A DNA stretch of 64,000 nt, from positions 2,108,001 through 2,172,000 of the forward strand of contig JAPFFF010000015.1 in assembly GCA_039105265.1 (NCBI GenBank). The letters are read 5' to 3'. Position numbers and translations under genes: made by a program. The notes beneath the pieces are model-generated. The model had not been told where the DNA came from and ran no database searches. It saw only the letters and a list, made by a program, of their open reading frames with translations. Within the stretch, counting starts at the first letter, position 1, and the number at the start of each line of letters is the position of its first letter. Below, piece by piece: positions 58,342 through 64,000 of the stretch. The DNA comes from Tritrichomonas musculus. Lineage: Eukaryota; Parabasalia; Tritrichomonadida; Tritrichomonadidae.

Positions 58342-60765
58342 TTAAGGTGGAGAAGCTGAAAGAGAGTTCTGATCATTAACGGGCTCAGCACGAATGTCAT
58401 TATTATCATTATTATTTCCATTTCCGTTTTTAACAGCTTGCGCATCTTCATTTTCAGACAAATGGACAATTTCCATGAAAACTCTTTCAAGTGAAGATGA
58501 AGAGCAAGTATAATAAGTAAAACCAAAATCACCTTCGGCACCTTTTTCCATTACATTGAATAAGTTAGCCAGAGTTATCTTATTAGCAGGAATTGCATAA
58601 ATTCTCACTTTTGGACGAAGAATACTGAGTTTTGCGTCTGGTAGTCTTTCTCTGAAAAATGTATCGCATTTCCGATTATATTCTTCTGTATCATCGATAA
58701 GCATAACGTCAATTTTGTATTCTGTTCCGAATTTTTGAGACAGATATTGAGGAGTTCCACATGTATAAACGCAGCCTTTAATCATTATAGATATCATATC
58801 GCATAAACTTTCAGCTTCATTTAAAAGATGGGTACAAAGCATAAATGTTCTCTGACCACGATAAATCTTAATCATATCATGAACGTGATGTCTTGCAACA
58901 GGATCCAAAGATGAAGTTGGCTCATCGAGTAAAATTACATTTGAACGACCATAAAAGGCTAATGCAAAGGCTAACTTACGTTGATTACCTCCACTTAACT
59001 CTCTGACACATTTGTCAGCATGAGGAGTCAAATCAAGTCTTTGAATGAACTCATCAGTCTTCTTTTCAGCTTCTTCTTTTGGTAGTTTATGAATAAGAGC
59101 GTAGAGGTGGAAATGTTCTCTTGGAGTTAATTCATCGCAAAGATGAGTATTAAATTGTGGACAAATTGCAATTGCTTCAGAATCTTTCTTTCGTGAACTA
59201 ATATCAACGCCATCAACTTCGATTCTTCCTGCAGAGGGAGGAAGCATTGATGTAATCATTTTAATCAGAGTAGTCTTTCCTGCCCCATTAGCACCTAAGA
59301 AACCAAAAATCGAGTTTTTACGAACTCCAAGCGAAACATTATTAACAGCTGCAATTGGTTCACCAGATGTATTAAAGAAAAGTCTAGATACATCAACAAT
59401 TCGAACAGAAAAATTCTGTGCTTGCTTTTCATCATGAACCATCCTTTCCATTTCTTTTGTTTCAATAGTTTCTGGATGTTTTGATTTAATTTTTGCAAAG
59501 AAATCATCGTAATTATCATAGCGTGCTCTTGCTAACTTTCTATGAACCCATATTCTAATTTTTTCAATGAATATAAGAAGCAAAGCATAAATTAAGATAT
59601 CAGCAAATTGCATAATGAAAAATGTTCTTGTAACTTTATCATCATTGAAATAGTAAGATAAATTTTCTTTCAGTATACTAACATTAACTAATATTTCAGC
59701 TAAAATTCTTTGAAGAGCGAGATGAGGAAACAATGAATAAATCCAGTTTGGCCAAAAAGGCGTTTCCCAGTCAAGAATAATATCAATAAAGATAGGAACC
59801 AGGAGCAAAACAATCAGAATCAAAAACAATTGACGTGTTCCTGATTCAGGCGATTTAAAACAAAATGAAAAGCAATAAATAAATAATATAAATGAAGGAC
59901 CTGTCATCATAAACGCATACCAAGAATTCAAAAGATTATCTTTGATGGCTGGAATGCCAAAAAGAAAATAGATAAGCCAGGCAACATTAACAAGGATGAT
60001 CCATATAATGATATCAACAATAAAAGTAGCAACCCAGTATGGAAGAAGTCGTAATGAACATGATATCATATATTGACGAACCTCTCCATTAACATCAATA
60101 ATAGGCTGTGATACAATGACTGGAACAATTGCACAAAGGCCACAGGTAATTAACATTGGGGCTAGTTGACCAAACATAAAATCTTTCATTCTTTGAAGTA
60201 ATCTTGTAATCGAATAGGTAAAGTCAGTGTCTTCACCATATGTTACTCTCCATAGGACTCTCATCAAATTAACAATTGCACAAGTATGCTCATTTCTTAC
60301 CCAAGAGCTATTATAGTATCCAATAAGGTTGGGACGAACTACTGCATTTAAAAATGTAGTCGGAGTTTGAAATCCCACACCCATTGTGATAAAGCCTGGC
60401 CCTGTTTGATTTGCAGAATTATCGTACATCCATTCGTTCAATTCTTCTCTGGATTCAAAGTATGTGTAATTGACAGGGGAGCCAACATCTTCGTAATATG
60501 TAAGATTCATAACTCGAAGAAAGTAACCAGATTGTGAATAGTTTTGAGGGCTAGAAACCACAATTTGTTCTGATGTATGGAGGAAAGATGAAAAATCGAT
60601 TGGATCTGCCTTATCTTTTAATAAAATTTTCATCAAATAATTAGCAATAATAGCAAGAACAGTAAATATAAGTGCAAGAACTGTTGTAATAATAATTGAC
60701 TTATAGGATCTTTTAAAAAGCGTCCAACGGCGGAAAAGAATTGCTCGAATATGTTCTCCTGCCAT
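58342..60765 (-). CDS. ABCA-type half transporter
   Basis: 807 residues from ATG 60765. One membrane domain (a first TM helix at ~20-45, a ~165-residue extracytosolic loop, then a five- to six-helix bundle at ~205-400) is followed by one nucleotide-binding domain at ~460-690: Walker A GANGAGKTT (~490), Q-loop CPQFNTHLCDELTPREH, signature ELSGGNQRKLAFALAF (~587) and Walker B NVILLDEPTSSLDP (~608), H-loop LCTHLLNEAE. NQRK after the signature and the large first loop are typical of ABCA lipid transporters. Animal ABCAs are full-size; half-size forms like this, also seen in other protists, would dimerise. The C-terminal tail (~690-807) includes the ABCA regulatory-domain-like segment (SSSLERVFMEIVHLSE). 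Confidence 0.93.
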   Translation of the reverse strand: MAGEHIRAILFRRWTLFKRSYKSIIITTVLALIFTVLAIIANYLMKILLKDKADPIDFSSFLHTSEQIVVSSPQNYSQSGYFLRVMNLTYYEDVGSPVNYTYFESREELNEWMYDNSANQTGPGFITMGVGFQTPTTFLNAVVRPNLIGYYNSSWVRNEHTCAIVNLMRVLWRVTYGEDTDFTYSITRLLQRMKDFMFGQLAPMLITCGLCAIVPVIVSQPIIDVNGEVRQYMISCSLRLLPYWVATFIVDIIIWIILVNVAWLIYFLFGIPAIKDNLLNSWYAFMMTGPSFILFIYCFSFCFKSPESGTRQLFLILIVLLLVPIFIDIILDWETPFWPNWIYSLFPHLALQRILAEILVNVSILKENLSYYFNDDKVTRTFFIMQFADILIYALLLIFIEKIRIWVHRKLARARYDNYDDFFAKIKSKHPETIETKEMERMVHDEKQAQNFSVRIVDVSRLFFNTSGEPIAAVNNVSLGVRKNSIFGFLGANGAGKTTLIKMITSMLPPSAGRIEVDGVDISSRKKDSEAIAICPQFNTHLCDELTPREHFHLYALIHKLPKEEAEKKTDEFIQRLDLTPHADKCVRELSGGNQRKLAFALAFYGRSNVILLDEPTSSLDPVARHHVHDMIKIYRGQRTFMLCTHLLNEAESLCDMISIMIKGCVYTCGTPQYLSQKFGTEYKIDVMLIDDTEEYNRKCDTFFRERLPDAKLSILRPKVRIYAIPANKITLANLFNVMEKGAEGDFGFTYYTCSSSSLERVFMEIVHLSENEDAQAVKNGNGNNNDNNDIRAEPVNDQNSLSASPP

Positions 60766-61425
60766 GATTTTTGATACGATAAAATTCTCAATTTCAATAA
60801 AATTTATATAAACTTTTTCAATTTAAGTATAGTTCAATAAAATACTCTTATATATATAATATAGTTTTAAATTTAGAGCTCATCATGAAATACATATTAT
60901 TTTAATCAAGAATAGAAATATTCAATTGAATATAAATTGAAATAATTGAGTTTAATATTTACTATTTTTCTGAATTATGTGTTCAGAAATCATTTTGGAT
61001 GATCATCGGTGTCGAATTCAATATAAAAGTTGGCCGATCAGCGAAGAGAACAAAAATTATTTGGTATAATATGTACCTATTTCAAATAATAAAAAGGAAA
61101 AAGCATTAATATGAAATGATTCTTAATCATTCTTTTAAAATATTTTCTTCTACAAGCTGATAGTACATGATAATATAATATTTAATATTTCTTGCATACA
61201 GGATAGTCAATGATGCTAATCTGTGCTGAAAAAAAGATATCAACCAAATTTTGAAAAATACTACTAATAATTATGATTAAATAATGATTAACTTAAAATT
61301 ATTTTCCATTTTAAAAACATATGCATTATATAGATAGGTGATAAAAAAGAAAAAAAATAAATTAAATTGATTAATTTTATGAAAAAACAATATAAAACAA
61401 ATTTGAAAGAGTAATTCGCTATTCA
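60766..61425. other. Spacer with ABCA promoter
   Basis: 660 bp. AACTTTTT (60811-60818; AAAAAGTT toward the ABCA gene) lies ~50 bp upstream of the ABCA ATG. TTGGCCGATCAGCGAAG near 61032 is a GC-rich island with no ORF. No other feature. Confidence 0.4.
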
Positions 61426-61959
61426 TCAATTAAGCCCATCAGAAAAATCGTAATCTTCAACTTCATTTAGATCTCCTTGCATTTTATTTAATAATAATGC
61501 AATGTCATCCATTTTTTCTCTAAGAGTTCTTGGGCGTGAATTTTTCTGATAATAATTTTCTTCATACTCTTCTTCTTCTTCTTCTTCAACTTTTAGTTGC
61601 TCACTTAAATTTTTTTCAGATGATTGTGTCAATTGGTCAAAATCATATCCATCATCATCTTGTGTGGTATATTCATTTTGTGATCGTTTTCTTTTACGCC
61701 TTTTAGCAGCATCTGGATCTTCCATTCCATATGGAATAAATTTTCTTTTCTTAACTGTCTTTATTTTCTTTTTTGTATTCACACGTCTACATCGCCCAGA
61801 TTCATCATAAAATTTAATTGTAGCAGGCTTTCCTCCGTTTTTCTTATATGATTCAATTGCATGAGATAAAGTGTCTTGAAGTTCGTTGAGTGTTTTTTTA
61901 ATACAGTTCTTCGGTAAATTTGATGAAAAATCAGTATTGAGTTCTGCATTTTCAATCAT
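61426..61959 (-). CDS. Unrecognised basic/acidic protein, probably nuclear
   Basis: 177 residues from ATG 61959. An N-terminal helix (KKTLNELQDTLSHAIESYKK) is followed by KFYDESGRCRRVNTKKKIKT, VKKRKFIPYG and KRRKRKRSQ, which together form strong bipartite nuclear-localisation-like clusters, then an acidic stretch with seven glutamates (VEEEEEEEYEEN) and a C-terminal helix (LREKMDDIALLLNKMQGDLN). No known domain. Mixed basic and acidic tails are common in chromatin or ribosome-biogenesis proteins. Its last 45 bp plus 15 bp of flank are exactly copied at 53394-53454. Divergent from the roadblock gene over only 142 bp. Confidence 0.7.
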   Translation of the reverse strand: MIENAELNTDFSSNLPKNCIKKTLNELQDTLSHAIESYKKNGGKPATIKFYDESGRCRRVNTKKKIKTVKKRKFIPYGMEDPDAAKRRKRKRSQNEYTTQDDDGYDFDQLTQSSEKNLSEQLKVEEEEEEEYEENYYQKNSRPRTLREKMDDIALLLNKMQGDLNEVEDYDFSDGLN

Positions 61960-62101
61960 CTGTTAAAATATGAAATCTACAAATAACGTATTTAAAGAAT
62001 TATCGTTAAAGCTAATTTAAGGTTAAATAAGATTAGGTTAAAATATTATAAACTTTTTCAAAGAGTAGAAAAAAAACGTTAATTAATTCTTCTCTACACA
62101 C
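61960..62101. promoter_or_regulatory. Short divergent promoter between two genes
   Basis: 142 bp must serve both the minus-strand nuclear-looking gene (ATG 61959) and the roadblock gene (ATG 62102). AACTTTTT at 62051-62058 reads AAAAAGTT on the minus strand, 44-51 bp from the roadblock ATG and ~92 bp from the other. GGTTAAATAAGATTAGGTTAAA (a direct GGTTAAA pair) lies at 62022-62043. Proposed roles are inference from position. Confidence 0.4.
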
Positions 62102-62401
62102 ATGTCTGAAGTCGACCAGATCTTGAATCGTATTAAGTCAAATAATAGCGTTCTCGGCTTTCTCGTTCTCGATGGTACTAATCATGTTATTCACCGTCAG
62201 TTTAAGAATGGCGATCCATCAAAATACGCAGAAAAACTTCCTCCTTTAATTGAACGTGCTCGATGTATGGTCCGTGATTTGGATCCAACAAACGATCTCA
62301 CATTTTTAAGAATTCGTGCGGATACTACTGAAATAATGGTAGCTCCTGGTGATGATTATACCTTAATTGTTGTCCAAAATGTCGTTCTTATTGAAAGTTA
62401 A
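62102..62401 (+). CDS. DYNLRB: Dynein light chain roadblock/LC7
   Basis: 99 residues from ATG 62102, matching the ~96-aa family. SEVDQILNRIKSNNSVLGFL and VLDGTNHVIHRQFKNGDPSK give the roadblock start; YAEKLPPLIERARCMVRDLD is the central helix, DPTNDLTFLRIRADTTEIMV the conserved LRIRxKxxEIMxAP strand, and DDYTLIVVQNVV the last strand. Roadblock dimers bind the dynein intermediate chain in cytoplasmic and axonemal dynein. The LRIR...EIMVAPG block is diagnostic and excludes the related MglB/LAMTOR families. Confidence 0.95.
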   Translation: MSEVDQILNRIKSNNSVLGFLVLDGTNHVIHRQFKNGDPSKYAEKLPPLIERARCMVRDLDPTNDLTFLRIRADTTEIMVAPGDDYTLIVVQNVVLIES

Positions 62402-62668
62402 ATTATCGTAATATATTATTAAACTTTTTTTTATTTTTATTCACTAATTTTCCTTATTTTTTCACTTACTATTCTAACATATCCAAATTTTGATATATAA
62501 TATTAATCAAAATTATTAAAATAATCTGATGCTGAATTTATTTCATTAGCTTTTTTTACGAAGGCTTCGTTGCTTTGATGATAAATATACTTATCACATA
62601 TTAACTAAATTCGCTCAACGAATTTAATTGAAAAAAGCATTCCGTTTATTAATAAATTTTATGTGAGG

Positions 62669-64000
62669 ATGCAATTTTCATCATCTTTCCGCACAGATAA
62701 TTCAAAAAAGGTTGATTTTCGTTCAAAAGAATTTTCATCTATTAGCTCGATAAATCCACCAAACAGCGAATACTATAGTTTATCTAAGAATAATATTCAA
62801 TCATTATTAAATTCTCAATCTAATCCATCAGTTACACATCTGGATTTATCAAACAATTTAGTTGAATCAATTGATGAAAGTATACACAATCATCGTGAAC
62901 TAATTCATTTAAATCTTTCCTCGAATTTCATAACTAAGATACAAAATCTCAATATAAGTTCGCTTAAAGTTTTAGATCTTTCTAATAATAAAATCTCTGT
63001 TATTGAAAATTTGGAAAATTTAATAAAACTCGAATCGCTAGATTTACAAAACAACAGAATACATTCATTATTTTTATTAAGTCCTCTTAAACTTCTTTCA
63101 TCTCTTAATATCAGCTATAATCCTCTTTTTGATTTTTCATTTGAGAATTTATTTCCGAATTTAACATCGCTTACTCTTGATCATTGCTTTTTAGACTCTT
63201 TTCAATCAATTAATATGTTTAAACAATTAAGAAAACTTTCTTTGTCGCATAACAAAATTAGTGAAGATATTATTATTGAGCTTCCTTTGCTTGAATATCT
63301 CAATATTTCATATAATAAAATAACAACTCTTCAATCATTTGTCAATCTCGTTTCTCTGAAGTTTCTTGATATTTCATATAACTCCATATCTGATTCTGCA
63401 TTTTCAATTCAATCCAAAATTGATAGTTTAATTACATTAAACGTTTCGGGAACTTTAATAACGAATCCATTATTCGTTTTATATATTTTTCCATACATTC
63501 AGTCATGTGAATTTTCCAATACTTCAATCACTGATTTCCAATTGATGCTGAACTTCATTCAAAAAACAAATTCGCTTTCATCATTAGATCTTCGTAATAC
63601 GATATTTACAAAAGAGCTTTATTTTGATAATGAAAATTATGATTCAATTGAAGAGTATGATAGAAAATATCCAAAAAATATTGATGAAAGGCATAAATAT
63701 CGATCATCTATCTTAAAATTAAAAAATATTGCCACTCTCGATGGTATTTCTACTATTTATGAAATAAATTATGAAGAAAACGTTAAGAAAATCATTTTGA
63801 TTCTTCAAAACCTATGTGAAGAGCAGAACGAACTTAGGAAAGCGCTAAACATGCCTCCCATATCAACATCATTTATTTCGTCTTTAAATAACCTTTCTGA
63901 GATAAATGAATATATTGAAAAAATCTCAAATGAAAATAAAAAATTAAAACTAATGATTGATGAGCGACAAGCAACGGCATCATCAAAACAAGAACTTGAA
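62669..64000 (+). CDS. Leucine-rich-repeat protein with coiled-coil tail (open at right edge)
   Basis: The frame opens at ATG 62669 (the ATG at 62661 is followed at once by a stop) and stays open for 444 codons to the window edge, so the 3' end is missing. LRRs of the SDS22 type begin near residue 55: VTHLDLSNNLVESIDES, LIHLNLSSNFITKIQNL, LKVLDLSNNKISVIENL, LESLDLQNNRIHSLFLL, LSSLNISYNPLFDF, then after an irregular region LEYLNISYNKITTLQSF and LKFLDISYNSISDS. An LRR-cap-like segment (IATLDGISTIYEI) follows ~residue 350, and the end is coiled coil (IEKISNENKKLKLMIDERQA). The plan resembles LRR proteins of cilia and centrosomes (CEP97/LRRCC1/LRRC-type), but trichomonads also have many unrelated LRR proteins. 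Confidence 0.85.
   Translation, partial: MQFSSSFRTDNSKKVDFRSKEFSSISSINPPNSEYYSLSKNNIQSLLNSQSNPSVTHLDLSNNLVESIDESIHNHRELIHLNLSSNFITKIQNLNISSLKVLDLSNNKISVIENLENLIKLESLDLQNNRIHSLFLLSPLKLLSSLNISYNPLFDFSFENLFPNLTSLTLDHCFLDSFQSINMFKQLRKLSLSHNKISEDIIIELPLLEYLNISYNKITTLQSFVNLVSLKFLDISYNSISDSAFSIQSKIDSLITLNVSGTLITNPLFVLYIFPYIQSCEFSNTSITDFQLMLNFIQKTNSLSSLDLRNTIFTKELYFDNENYDSIEEYDRKYPKNIDERHKYRSSILKLKNIATLDGISTIYEINYEENVKKIILILQNLCEEQNELRKALNMPPISTSFISSLNNLSEINEYIEKISNENKKLKLMIDERQATASSKQELE

Noticed and set aside
1-64000. CRISPR arrays, rRNA genes, bacterial-type operons
   Set aside because: No short regularly spaced repeats, no rRNA-like GC-rich blocks, and gene spacing and promoters are eukaryotic.

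Overview
The window looks like nuclear DNA of a parabasalid protist, most likely a Tritrichomonas-type trichomonad. The reasons are very AT-rich spacers, compact intron-less protein genes on both strands, several eukaryotic signalling and cytoskeletal genes (TOR kinase, DYRK, Rab, ARF, centrin, roadblock dynein light chain, formin, TBCD), lineage-type low-complexity proteins, and a broken member of the trichomonad ankyrin (DUF3447-like) family. No rRNA, convincing tRNA or CRISPR array was seen. The species is an inference; no marker rRNA is present.

Layout. 1-9.7 kb is a gene-dense block: tail of an unknown gene, divergent Rab-like GTPase, PP2A B55-like WD40 protein, unknown 191-aa protein, tubulin cofactor D, a poly-Asn protein and a small membrane protein; a 347-bp TTAA-flanked MITE-like element sits at 3.2 kb. 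9.7-17.5 kb is an accessory island: decayed membrane-protein remnant, a ~2-kb element with terminal inverted repeats, a CRESS-DNA-virus-type Rep fossil with a GC-richer neighbour ORF, a ~203-bp tandem repeat array and a broken ankyrin-family gene. 17.5-32 kb carries a coiled-coil protein, ITPase, a QP-rich scaffold-like protein, a Vid27-family protein, a helical-repeat protein, a DYRK kinase and an unknown 528-aa protein, mostly as closely spaced divergent or convergent pairs. 32-39 kb is one 2300-aa TOR kinase. 39.2-40.0 kb is a foldback/MITE-like element just upstream of the first uS4/RPS9 gene; Rab and ARF GTPases follow.

44.6-47.8 kb is a second accessory patch: a 41-bp poly(A) run flanked by palindromic direct repeats, a decayed transposase-like gene, and a broken DDE_1 (pogo/jerky-like) transposase. 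48.6-52.2 kb is a membrane-anchored formin. 52.2-54.4 kb is almost gene-free, extremely AT-rich, and holds an exact 61-bp copy of the tail of a gene 8 kb away. 54.4-64 kb returns to dense genes: a coiled-coil protein, the second uS4/RPS9 gene (same protein, inverted), centrin, an ABCA-type half transporter, a nuclear-looking basic/acidic protein, roadblock/LC7 dynein light chain, and a leucine-rich-repeat protein open at the right edge.

No operons are expected. The gene content is housekeeping: growth control (TOR, DYRK, PP2A B55), vesicle traffic (Rab, ARF), microtubule/axoneme and actin biology (TBCD, centrin, roadblock, formin), translation (uS4), nucleotide sanitation (ITPA). The most unusual items are the Rep fossil with iteron-like repeats, the RPS9 pair with a sharp conversion boundary, a foldback element whose ends match a box shared by both RPS9 promoters, and several short exact gene fragments pasted into intergenic DNA.
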